Assembly (NCBI GenBank): GCA_017618515.1
Contig: JAFZUB010000092.1
Coordinates: 1 to 5,344, forward strand
Direction: 5' to 3'
Origin: Bacteroidaceae bacterium
GTDB taxonomy: Bacteria > Bacteroidota > Bacteroidia > Bacteroidales > Bacteroidaceae
Length of the DNA: 5,344 nt
Below are positions 1 through 5,264 of the stretch, piece by piece. The notes below the pieces were generated by a model. The model worked only from the letters and a program-made list of their open reading frames with translations. It made no database searches and had not been told where the DNA came from. The translations under genes and the position numbers were made by a program. Position 1 is the first letter of the stretch. Every line of letters starts with the position of its first letter.

Positions 1-879
1 CGTGTCTTTGGCGGCTCTAACACTAAAGGTGACGTATGCCACACGACCGTCGCCTACCTTAATGAGGGTAGTAGCTGTCCACTGGAAATCGACGAGGTCT
101 ATGGTGGCGGCAACGAAGCATATATGTCTGGCGACGCCAAGATTAAGTTAGGATGTATCACCTATCTCAAGGAAATATATGGCGGCGCCAAGAAAGCCGA
201 CCTTGGGGGCGACATCGAGCTAACTATAACCAGCGGACACTTCGACCGTGTGTTCGGTGGCAACAACATTAGTGGTACTATTAATGGTTCCATCACTGTG
301 AATGTTGAAGAGACGGGATGTCATCCTGTCACCATCGGTGAGCTCTACGGTTGCGGCAACCAAGCTCCCTATACTACACCTGCTGGCAAGACAGACCCGA
401 CCATCAACGTAAGGTCGTTCACCAGCATCGGCCGCATCTTCGGCGGTGGACTGGGCGGCACTCCAACAGCAAGCAATCCCGAACCAGCTAAGGTGACGGG
501 CAATCCTATCATCAACATCAATGAGGTGGTTGGCGTGAACGCAACAGCGACATCAACCTATGCCGGCAGAGAAATTACTCTGCCTGATGGCACAACGGTC
601 ACCCTGCCTGCTCACGAATCAGGAAAGATTGGTGCCATCGGCACCGTTTTCGGCGGTGGTAATGCAGCGAAGGTGATAGGTAATACAACTGTAAACATCG
701 GCACAAAGTTAGGAGATTCTATAGTCTTTAAGACACCCGAAACGGATAGTGAGGCTCAACGCACTCACACGGTCGAAGGCGTCAACATCACCGGTAATGT
801 CTTCGGTGGTGGCAACCAGGCCGAAGTAACAGGTAACGCCAACGTCGTCGTCGGCAAGGAGTATAATACCACTCCCTAA
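1..879 (+). CDS. Repetitive surface-type protein with FGGGN repeats (3' part)
   Basis: The frame is open from the first base to a TAA at 877-879, giving 292 visible residues; the start is upstream of the window. An internal ATG at 124 should not be taken as the start, because the same repeat pattern runs through the codons before it. Eight [V/I/L][F/Y]G[G/C] turns are visible, beginning at about nt 1, 94, 172, 247, 340, 433, 643 and 796, most spaced 25-31 residues apart. Each is typically followed by a hydrophobic strand such as AEVTGNANVVVG. Alternating Gly/Asn turns and Val/Ile/Thr strands suggest a beta-solenoid or adhesin-like extracellular fold; this is inference. Low Cys and no transmembrane segment fit an exported protein. 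No C-terminal sorting domain is recognisable: the protein ends a few residues after its last repeat. Large proteins with this repeat style are familiar from Prevotella, but I know no established function. Confidence 0.85.
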   Translation, partial: RVFGGSNTKGDVCHTTVAYLNEGSSCPLEIDEVYGGGNEAYMSGDAKIKLGCITYLKEIYGGAKKADLGGDIELTITSGHFDRVFGGNNISGTINGSITVNVEETGCHPVTIGELYGCGNQAPYTTPAGKTDPTINVRSFTSIGRIFGGGLGGTPTASNPEPAKVTGNPIININEVVGVNATATSTYAGREITLPDGTTVTLPAHESGKIGAIGTVFGGGNAAKVIGNTTVNIGTKLGDSIVFKTPETDSEAQRTHTVEGVNITGNVFGGGNQAEVTGNANVVVGKEYNTTP

Positions 880-914
880 ACTCACTAAGCCCCCCTAACT
901 GATTCAATCTAATA

Positions 915-957
915 ATTAAGCGCGTCGAATCCCAAATCCGACGCGCTTAATGTTTTT
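915..957 (+). terminator. Intrinsic terminator after the repeat protein
   Basis: A perfect 12-bp inverted repeat (TTAAGCGCGTCG at 916-927 and CGACGCGCTTAA at 939-950, with one more A-T pair at 915/951) encloses an 11-nt loop. It is followed by TGTTTTTG. It lies 36 bp after the stop of the repeat protein and before the next promoter, so it should isolate the upstream gene from the peptidase gene. Because the stem is flanked by A/T, it could act to some degree on both strands, but only the + side has an adjacent gene end. Confidence 0.9.
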
Positions 958-991
958 GTTATAAAAGCATGCAAATATCGAAGGATTATCG

Positions 992-999
992 TAACTTTG
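992..999 (+). promoter_or_regulatory. Bacteroidetes -7 promoter element (TAACTTTG)
   Basis: TAACTTTG matches the Bacteroidetes primary-sigma consensus TAnnTTTG exactly. It ends only four bases before the ATG at 1004, so transcription would begin at or next to the start codon. No convincing TTTG/TTG -33 element sits about 19-21 bp upstream; the nearest TTTG (955-958) is too far away and belongs to the terminator T-tract. Confidence 0.65.
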
Positions 1000-1003
1000 C
1001 AAT

Positions 1004-2266
1004 ATGAAAATGAGAAAGTTTATAGCCACCATATCTGTGCTACTATCAGCAACAATGCTACTGTCATGCTCCGATAGCGGCATATCGCCCGATGTCGTGA
1101 ATCAAAAGACAGCGATTATCTATTTCTCGGCGCAGAACAGTCTGTCATCCTATGTGATGGATGACGTGCAAGAGATCGCTGCCGGTGCACCCCAACTGAA
1201 GAAGGGCCAGACGGTGGTGGTATACCTCGACCGTAATAGTGGCACCGAGATATATGTGTTTGACAACAAGCACGCCGACATCACCCCCACCTTGGTCTAT
1301 GAGAAGAACCTCGACTCCTCTGATCCTGCCACACTGGCCATGGTGCTGCAATGGGTAAAGGAGAATCATCCCGCCATCAGTTACGGTCTCACTCTATGGT
1401 CGCACGCCGACGGATGGATGGCACCCTACAACACCAATTATCAAAGCTCAAAAGCAAAAGGCTTCAAGTCGATAGGCATTGACGACGGTGGTGTCTTCGC
1501 CACAGACCAAGGTACCGCCATGAGCATTGAGGATCTGGCAACAGTGTTGCGCAACAGCGGCATGAAGTTTAGCTACCTCTTCTTCGACGCATGCCTGATG
1601 CAGTCTCTCGAAGTGGACTACACCCTGCGCAACGTGACGGACTATATCATCGCGTCGCCAATAGGCACTACTTCCGATGGAGCTTTCTACACCCATCAGC
1701 TGACACAGGGTATGTTCTCCGACGACCCCGCAGACATCGCACGCACATACTACAACGATGTGGTGAACTATGAGACATCAGCATACTGGATGGGAATAGT
1801 GGTGGCGGCAGTGAAGACATCCGGACTCGACAGCCTAGCCACACTGACACACGAGCTGCTGCAGAAGAACAACATACACTACCCCATGACCGACGGACAG
1901 TGGACAGCCGCCGAGGACGAATGGCAGATGGACGGTGTGCAAGCGTATGCACCATATTCGGCACGACTATGCTACAAGCCCGACTTCTTCGATGCTGCTG
2001 ACGTTATGCGCAAGTTACTGCCTGCGGAGGATGCCGAGCGGTGGTGCCAACAGCTGGACAAGTGCATAGCGTATAAGGCCGGCACCCCAAAATACTATGT
2101 TGACGACTACAACGTAGGACCCTACTTTCAGTTGAAAGAGGGTTTCTGCGCCGTGTCGATGTTTGTGCCGCAGAAAAAATATACCGACAATATTGCAGTC
2201 TGTCTGTACGGCGACCTCAATGTAGCATGGCTGCAAACCGAATGGGCGAAAAAGATTGGATATTAA
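1004..2266 (+). CDS. Clostripain-family (C11) cysteine peptidase lipoprotein
   Basis: This 420-residue protein starts with a lipoprotein signal peptide; the lipobox LLSC places the lipidated Cys at residue 22, so it should be membrane-anchored outside the cytoplasm. The peptidase C11 hallmarks are present: LWSHADGW at 131-138 carries the catalytic His134, and FFDACLM at 193-199 carries the catalytic Cys197. Asp195, two residues before the Cys, and Asp225, 28 after it, correspond by spacing to the S1-pocket acids I recall from PmC11 of Parabacteroides merdae; that would favour cleavage after Arg or Lys. The loop between the His and Cys segments holds Lys150, Lys152 and Lys155 but no Arg, so self-cleavage after Lys is plausible. 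Length is normal for the family and no frame damage is seen. A second in-frame ATG at 1010 is an alternative start. The substrate is unknown; relatives process surface proteins or toxins. It is probably cotranscribed with the next gene, as no terminator lies between them. Confidence 0.92.
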   Translation: MKMRKFIATISVLLSATMLLSCSDSGISPDVVNQKTAIIYFSAQNSLSSYVMDDVQEIAAGAPQLKKGQTVVVYLDRNSGTEIYVFDNKHADITPTLVYEKNLDSSDPATLAMVLQWVKENHPAISYGLTLWSHADGWMAPYNTNYQSSKAKGFKSIGIDDGGVFATDQGTAMSIEDLATVLRNSGMKFSYLFFDACLMQSLEVDYTLRNVTDYIIASPIGTTSDGAFYTHQLTQGMFSDDPADIARTYYNDVVNYETSAYWMGIVVAAVKTSGLDSLATLTHELLQKNNIHYPMTDGQWTAAEDEWQMDGVQAYAPYSARLCYKPDFFDAADVMRKLLPAEDAERWCQQLDKCIAYKAGTPKYYVDDYNVGPYFQLKEGFCAVSMFVPQKKYTDNIAVCLYGDLNVAWLQTEWAKKIGY

Positions 2267-2278
2267 AAATTATCTCTC

Positions 2279-2334
2279 GACTCTAGACCCTTGACTCTCG
2301 ACTCTTGACTCTAGACCCTCGACCCTCGACCCTC
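2279..2334 (+). repeat. Eight 7-bp tandem repeats (GACYCTH) between two genes
   Basis: Eight uninterrupted 7-bp units run in the order GACTCTA, GACCCTT, GACTCTC, GACTCTT, GACTCTA, GACCCTC, GACCCTC, GACCCTC. They fill most of the 72-bp gap after the peptidase stop and end 4 bp before the ATG at 2339. The array therefore occupies the ribosome-landing region of the next gene. No promoter box or terminator is visible in the gap. Confidence 0.95.
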
Positions 2335-2338
2335 AAAT

Positions 2339-3190
2339 ATGCACCGCAAAACTCTGATAATATCACTCACGATACTGCTGCTCTGCCCCATCGCGAAAGG
2401 ACAGCAGACAGAGGACTATCCCCTGCCGACTGTTCCCGACAGCATCACAGAGTTGGAGCCGCGTGCCGACTACATGGTCTACCACTACTGGGAGGCCTAC
2501 AACTTTAAGGACACCACCCTACTCGAGATTCCCGAATATGCGGAGCAAGCCCTGTCCAACTTCATCGCACTGCTATCCTATGCCTCACCGCTAGGAAAAC
2601 AGCAGGCCATAGACAAGTGGATAGCCCTCGCAGCCACCAACGACAAGAGCTATTCCTTCTTCACTAAGGAAGCAGAGCGATATCTCTACCATCCCGACTC
2701 ACCAATCAAGAACGAGGACCTCTTTCTCCAAGTGCTCAACAGCATTCTTGCCCTTCCCATAGAGGGGGATGAGATGGAGTCTTTGCATGCCCAATACCTC
2801 CGCCAACTCATAAGTCGCAACCAACCCGGCAACCCCGCCGAGAACTTTGCCTTCGAACTCCCCGACGGACAGCGCGACAGCCTCTATACCTTCGTCCCGG
2901 ACAAACCCCTCCTCCTTCTTTTCTTCGACCCCGAATGTGAGTCATGTCAGCACACCATCACTCAGCTACACAACAATACTACCATCACCCAGGCGCTCGA
3001 CAACAACCAACTCGCCCTACTCACCATCATTCCCGATAACGCACCCGACATCAATGCCAACGCCCTCTACGACCTTAAGACCTTACCCACCCTCTACCTT
3101 CTCTCCCCTTCCCGCGATGTAATCCTCAAGGACACCACCCCCGACGCCCTCGCCGATTACCTCCAAAAACACATACTCACGACTCCGTGA
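2339..3190 (+). CDS. Exported DUF5106-like protein with thioredoxin-like domain
   Basis: The 283-residue product begins with a Sec signal peptide (residues 1 to about 21, hydrophobic core LIISLTILLL, likely cut near AKG|QQ), so it should act in the periplasm or outer envelope. Residues about 40-165 resemble the Bacteroidetes DUF5106 region: RADYMVYHYWEAYNF at 42-56, a YLYHPDSPIKNEDLF segment at 115-129, and an NQPGNPAENF linker at 161-170. Residues about 165-278 look like a thioredoxin fold of the TlpA/ResA type: strand LLLLFFDPEC, redox pair Cys200-Glu-Ser-Cys203, and a Thr-Leu-Pro-Thr-Leu-Tyr segment (248-253) in the cis-proline position. A thiol-disulfide role is inferred from the CxxC; no substrate is known. 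It lies 72 bp downstream of the peptidase gene on the same strand and probably shares its transcript. The last third is unusually C-rich and G-poor on the coding strand. The TGA stop lies inside a hairpin arm and next to a repeat array. Domain assignment is from memory of the family. Confidence 0.88.
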   Translation: MHRKTLIISLTILLLCPIAKGQQTEDYPLPTVPDSITELEPRADYMVYHYWEAYNFKDTTLLEIPEYAEQALSNFIALLSYASPLGKQQAIDKWIALAATNDKSYSFFTKEAERYLYHPDSPIKNEDLFLQVLNSILALPIEGDEMESLHAQYLRQLISRNQPGNPAENFAFELPDGQRDSLYTFVPDKPLLLLFFDPECESCQHTITQLHNNTTITQALDNNQLALLTIIPDNAPDINANALYDLKTLPTLYLLSPSRDVILKDTTPDALADYLQKHILTTP

Positions 3191-3200
3191 GCACCTCACG
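3176..3200 (+). other. Three-arm alternating hairpin over the stop codon
   Basis: Three 6-bp arms follow one another: CTCACG (3176-3181), CGTGAG (3186-3191) and CTCACG (3195-3200). The middle arm, which contains the TGA stop, can pair perfectly with either the left arm (4-nt loop) or the right arm (3-nt loop), giving two mutually exclusive stems. No T-tract follows, so this is not a classical intrinsic terminator. It could protect the 3' end of the mRNA or respond to ribosomes at the stop codon; that is inference. Confidence 0.5.
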
Positions 3201-3350
3201 CGGACTCCATAAAATCCCTATTCGGACTCCATAAAAAACACCGCGAGGTCACGAAAATTAACGCTGACTTCGTCGCAAACTAAAGCCGACGGTATAGAAT
3301 TTAAAGCTGACTTCGTGGAAATTAAAGCTGACGGCGCTCGGGCTAAAGTA
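3181..3350. repeat. Degenerate 21-22-bp tandem repeat array
   Basis: About eight units can be laid out from GAC to GAC. Units at 3181, 3203 and 3225 begin with GACTCC at exact 22-bp spacing, and the last two share 14 identical bases (CGGACTCCATAAAA). A poorly conserved unit spans about 3247-3265. Units at 3266, 3288, 3309 and 3330 are 21-22 bp and carry the core AAAGCTGAC or close variants. Within the second half, GACTTCGTSG units (3266, 3309) alternate with GACGG units (3288, 3330), suggesting duplication of a pair. The array overlaps the stop codon of the upstream gene. Stop codons in the frames examined argue against coding. Confidence 0.75.
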
Positions 3351-3362
3351 ACCCTCCTCAAA

Positions 3363-3411
3363 ACTGCCCCTATTTATGCACAAAGAAAGGGCAAAAAGTG
3401 CAGTATTTTTT
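3363..3411 (+). terminator. Possible weak intrinsic terminator
   Basis: ACTGC (3363-3367) can pair with GCAGT (3400-3404), and an inner TGCAC/GTGCA pairing (3377-3381 with 3398-3402) is a competing stem. A six-T run follows at 3406-3411. The loops are long and the alternatives compete, so this is weak. It is placed where transcription from the peptidase/DUF5106 unit would be expected to stop. Confidence 0.3.
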
Positions 3412-3419
3412 AGTTATTG

Positions 3420-3448
3420 CGCACGCGTTTGCGGTGTGTTAGTTTTTT
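3420..3448 (+). terminator. Possible intrinsic terminator (second hairpin)
   Basis: CGCACGC at 3420-3426 pairs with GCGGTGTG at 3431-3438 through seven pairs, including one G-T pair and one bulged G, around a GTTT loop. TTAG and six Ts (3443-3448) follow. It is a better stem than the preceding candidate but imperfect. It would end the upstream transcript about 250 bp after the DUF5106 gene. Confidence 0.4.
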
Positions 3449-3549
3449 ATGCAACTATTGCCTCGTAATTTATTTATACTGAAACACTGATAATTAGCAA
3501 CAAAATCAAATGTTAATAAAATTTAATTGAAAGTTAACAAGCGAATAAA

Positions 3550-3575
3550 TTGCACATATCTCAAGATGTGAGCAA
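3550..3575. promoter_or_regulatory. Imperfect inverted repeat upstream of operon promoter
   Basis: TTGCACAT (3550-3557) is matched by ATGTG-AG-CAA (3566-3575), an eight-pair inverted repeat with a two-base interruption and an eight-base centre. It ends nine bases before the -7 box, overlapping where the -33 region should lie, so it could be an operator. The symmetry is modest and chance is possible. Confidence 0.25.
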
Positions 3576-3584
3576 ATAATCATG

Positions 3585-3592
3585 TAATTTTG
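3585..3592 (+). promoter_or_regulatory. Bacteroidetes -7 element (TAATTTTG) of the oxidoreductase operon
   Basis: TAATTTTG fits TAnnTTTG exactly and lies 21 bases before the ATG at 3614, allowing a short leader of about 15 nt. The region upstream is AT-rich, as expected, but no clear TTTG is seen at the -33 spacing. Its position argues that the TPR gene starts at ATG 3614, not at an in-frame TTG (3590) that lies within the box. Confidence 0.6.
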
Positions 3593-3613
3593 CGTAGCAA
3601 AAATCAATCTGCG

Positions 3614-3850
3614 ATGCAGGACGCCAACCAGATAAGCGAACTCCTCGAGCAACTGAAGCAAACAGACTGCGATGCTCACATGCTCCACTATCGCCTTGGC
3701 AATGCCTACTACCAGAAAGGCGATTGGAAAGAGGCTATACAGCACTACATGGAGGTTTGCGAACTCAACAGCGAGAGTCCCGCTCGCGAGAAACTGAAGA
3801 TGGCCTACGAGATCCTCGAATTTTACAACAAGGATGTCTACGGCCAATAA
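3614..3850 (+). CDS. Small TPR protein heading the 2-oxoacid oxidoreductase operon
   Basis: A 78-residue cytoplasmic protein with no signal peptide. Residues about 22-55 form a clear tetratricopeptide repeat (HYRLGNAYYQKGDWKEAIQH then Tyr45 and a second-helix segment), with the usual Gly/Ala positions at G29, A31, G36 and A41. It is preceded by a helix (residues 4-16) and followed by a capping helix with the tail EFYNKDVYG. TPR proteins of this size with a similar FYNKD tail sit immediately before the ferredoxin subunit of this enzyme in Bacteroidales genomes as I remember them, so an accessory, assembly or scaffold role is plausible but unproven. The ATG at 3614 was chosen because the longer frame would start inside the promoter box. 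The 39-bp gap to the next gene and the lack of a terminator indicate cotranscription. Confidence 0.85.
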   Translation: MQDANQISELLEQLKQTDCDAHMLHYRLGNAYYQKGDWKEAIQHYMEVCELNSESPAREKLKMAYEILEFYNKDVYGQ

Positions 3851-3853
3851 AAA

Positions 3854-3879
3854 AGTCCTTCGACCCTAAAGACCTTAAA
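3854..3879 (+). repeat. 9-bp repeats in the TPR-ferredoxin gap
   Basis: Two clear 9-bp units, GACCCTAAA (3862-3870) and GACCTTAAA (3871-3879), are preceded by a degenerate AGTCCTTC segment. The array ends 10 bases before the ATG at 3890; the rest is an A-rich start region. Confidence 0.75.
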
Positions 3880-3889
3880 AACAAAAATA

Positions 3890-4114
3890 ATGATTAAAGG
3901 TGTAATAGTTGTAGATACAGAGCGCTGCAAAGGCTGCAAGCTGTGTGTTGTAGCATGTCCGCTGGACTTGCTTAGCATTGTAGAGAAAAAGGTAAACCAA
4001 AGGGGCTATCCCTACATCCAGCAGCACGACTGGGAGCGCTGCACGGGCTGCACCTCGTGTGCCGTTGTATGCCCTGACGGATGCATTACCGTGTATAGGA
4101 AAAAAGAGGATTAA
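3890..4114 (+). CDS. vorD: 4Fe-4S ferredoxin (delta) subunit of 2-oxoacid:ferredoxin oxidoreductase
   Basis: A 74-residue cytoplasmic iron-sulfur protein with two complete 4Fe-4S motifs: Cys13, 16, 19 and 23 (CKGCKLCVVACP) and Cys51, 54, 57 and 61 (CTGCTSCAVVCP), with an extra Cys65. This is the usual size and layout of the VorD/KorD electron-transfer subunit, which takes electrons from the TPP-containing subunit and hands them to free ferredoxin. It stands directly before the alpha subunit, as is usual for the four-subunit form in Bacteroidales. No Shine-Dalgarno sequence is seen; the start is preceded by AACAAAAATA. The symbol is a family name; whether the enzyme prefers branched-chain 2-oxoacids (Vor) or 2-oxoglutarate (Kor) cannot be read from this subunit. 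Confidence 0.93.
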   Translation: MIKGVIVVDTERCKGCKLCVVACPLDLLSIVEKKVNQRGYPYIQQHDWERCTGCTSCAVVCPDGCITVYRKKED

Positions 4115-4123
4115 GTAACAGAA

Positions 4124-4159
4124 GACCCTAAGGACCTTAAAAACCCTAAGGACTTTAAT
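4124..4159 (+). repeat. Four 9-bp tandem repeats in the ferredoxin-alpha gap
   Basis: Four contiguous units, GACCCTAAG, GACCTTAAA, AACCCTAAG and GACTTTAAT, occupy most of the 60-bp gap and end 15 bases before the ATG at 4175. The junction of the first two forms an 11-base odd palindrome, TAAGG-A-CCTTA (4129-4139). Confidence 0.9.
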
Positions 4160-4174
4160 TACCAAACAAGAATT

Positions 4175-5263
4175 ATGAACGACGAATATATATTGATGAA
4201 GGGCAACGAGGCTATCGCTCACGCAGCTATCCGCTGTGGTTGCGACGGCTTCTTCGGTTACCCTATCACTCCGCAGTCGGAGATTCTGGAAACGCTGTCA
4301 GTGCTTAAGCCCTGGGAGACCACCGGTATGGTGGTGCTGCAGGCTGAGAGCGAGGTGGCAGCCATCAACATGCTCTACGGCGGTGGCGGTAGCGGCAAGA
4401 GAGTGATGACTTCCTCATCAAGCCCCGGCGTGGCACTGATGCAAGAAGGTCTTAGCTACATGGCCGCTTGCGAGATTCCCGCCCTGATTGTGAATGTGCA
4501 GCGAGGCGGTCCTGGTCTGGGCACTATCCAGCCCGGTCAGAGCGATTACTACCAAGCTACCATCGGTGGCGGCAACGGTGACTACAACACTATCGTGCTG
4601 GCTCCCAACTCCGTACAGGAGATGGCTGACTTCGTGGATGAAGCCTTCAAACTGGCGTTTAAGTACAGAATGCCTGCCATCATACTGGCAGACGGCATCA
4701 TCGGCCAGATGATGGAGCGCGTTAAGCTGCCCGAGCAGAAACCGCGCCGCACGGATGAGGAGGTTTACGCCGAGTGTCCTTGGGCCACCAACGGTATGCA
4801 CCTCAAGAGCCGCAAGCCCAACTTCCACAGCTCGCTGGAGTCGGTGCCTGAGTTGATGGACAAGCGCAACGAAGCCCTGCAGGCAAAGTTTGCCCGCGTA
4901 AAGGAGAACGAGACACGTGCAGAAGCCCTCTGCTGTGACGATGCCGAGCTGCTGCTCGTTGCATTCGGCAGCATGGCACGTATTGCCGAAGAGGCGATGC
5001 ACCTGCTGAGGAACGAAGGCCACAAGGTAGGCCTGCTACGTCCCATCACCCTCTGGCCCTTCCCCGAGAAAGAACTGAGAGAGGCTGCCAAGCATGCCCG
5101 CAATATCATGGTCTGCGAGATGAATGCCGGACAGATGATAAAGGATGTGCGACTGGCTGTGAATTGTGACATTCCTTGCGAACACCTCGGCCGTATGGGC
5201 GGTATGGTGCCCGACCCCGCCGAAGTTGTTAAAGCTGCAAAGAATATCACTGAAAAACATTAA
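4175..5263 (+). CDS. vorB: 2-oxoacid:ferredoxin oxidoreductase alpha subunit (VorB/KorA type)
   Basis: The 362-residue cytoplasmic protein is full length for the alpha subunit of the four-subunit 2-oxoacid:ferredoxin oxidoreductases. Residues about 8-190 form the pyrimidine-binding domain (PFOR domain I): GNEAIAHAAI at 10-19, the signature YPITPQSE at 29-36, Glu58/Glu60 in QAESEVAAI, and the segments SSSSPG and NVQRGGPGLG. Residues about 250-360 form the C-terminal domain II (VAFGSMARIAEEA, GLLRPITLWPFPE, and NAGQM), which helps bind CoA in relatives. The enzyme converts a 2-oxoacid and CoA to acyl-CoA and CO2 with reduction of ferredoxin. NCBI-style names call such Bacteroidales proteins 3-methyl-2-oxobutanoate dehydrogenase subunit VorB, but 2-oxoglutarate is an alternative substrate. 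An in-frame ATG at 4196 is a less likely start. The TPP-binding and gamma subunits must lie further downstream. Confidence 0.95.
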   Translation: MNDEYILMKGNEAIAHAAIRCGCDGFFGYPITPQSEILETLSVLKPWETTGMVVLQAESEVAAINMLYGGGGSGKRVMTSSSSPGVALMQEGLSYMAACEIPALIVNVQRGGPGLGTIQPGQSDYYQATIGGGNGDYNTIVLAPNSVQEMADFVDEAFKLAFKYRMPAIILADGIIGQMMERVKLPEQKPRRTDEEVYAECPWATNGMHLKSRKPNFHSSLESVPELMDKRNEALQAKFARVKENETRAEALCCDDAELLLVAFGSMARIAEEAMHLLRNEGHKVGLLRPITLWPFPEKELREAAKHARNIMVCEMNAGQMIKDVRLAVNCDIPCEHLGRMGGMVPDPAEVVKAAKNITEKH

Positions 5264-5264
5264 A

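Larger units (their letters stand above)
3191..3613. other. Gene-free 423-bp intergenic region
   Basis: No credible gene is seen here on either strand. From left to right it holds the 21-22-bp repeat array up to about 3350, two terminator-like hairpins with T-tracts (3363-3448), an AT-rich stretch from about 3450 to 3580 with no strong motif, an imperfect inverted repeat (3550-3575), and the promoter box and leader of the oxidoreductase operon (3585-3613). An antisense frame across 3506-3847 is a shadow of the TPR gene. Confidence 0.7.

Noticed and set aside
124..879. Complete 251-residue gene starting at ATG 124
   Set aside because: The frame and the repeat pattern continue upstream to base 1, so this is an internal Met of a longer protein.
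3258..3348. Coding repeat in the 21-bp units (reading LKLTSWK-like on + or VSFNFHE-like on -)
   Set aside because: In-frame stops (TAG in the + reading, TAA at the end of the - reading) and the change of unit length from 22 to 21 bp break the frame; no start is supported.
3181..3350. CRISPR-like array
   Set aside because: Units are degenerate and contiguous, with no constant repeats separated by unique spacers of equal length, and no cas genes are present.
3506..3847. Antisense ORF over the TPR gene and promoter region
   Set aside because: It is mostly the reverse complement of the TPR gene, has no family resemblance and runs through the AT-rich promoter.
3590..3850. Longer TPR protein starting at TTG 3590
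   Set aside because: This start lies inside the TAATTTTG promoter box; ATG 3614 gives a protein that begins properly at the first helix.
3851..4174. TPR, ferredoxin and alpha genes share one reading frame, and both gaps are free of further in-frame stops, suggesting readthrough fusion
   Set aside because: The gaps are only 13 and 20 codons long, so lack of stops is not surprising, and both genes end in TAA. The vorB to next-ORF gap is in a different frame.
4418..5023. 201-residue antisense frame
   Set aside because: It lies wholly within vorB on the opposite strand, shows no recognisable domain and is a codon-bias shadow. The same applies to the other antisense and out-of-frame readings within the peptidase, DUF5106, TPR, ferredoxin and vorB genes.
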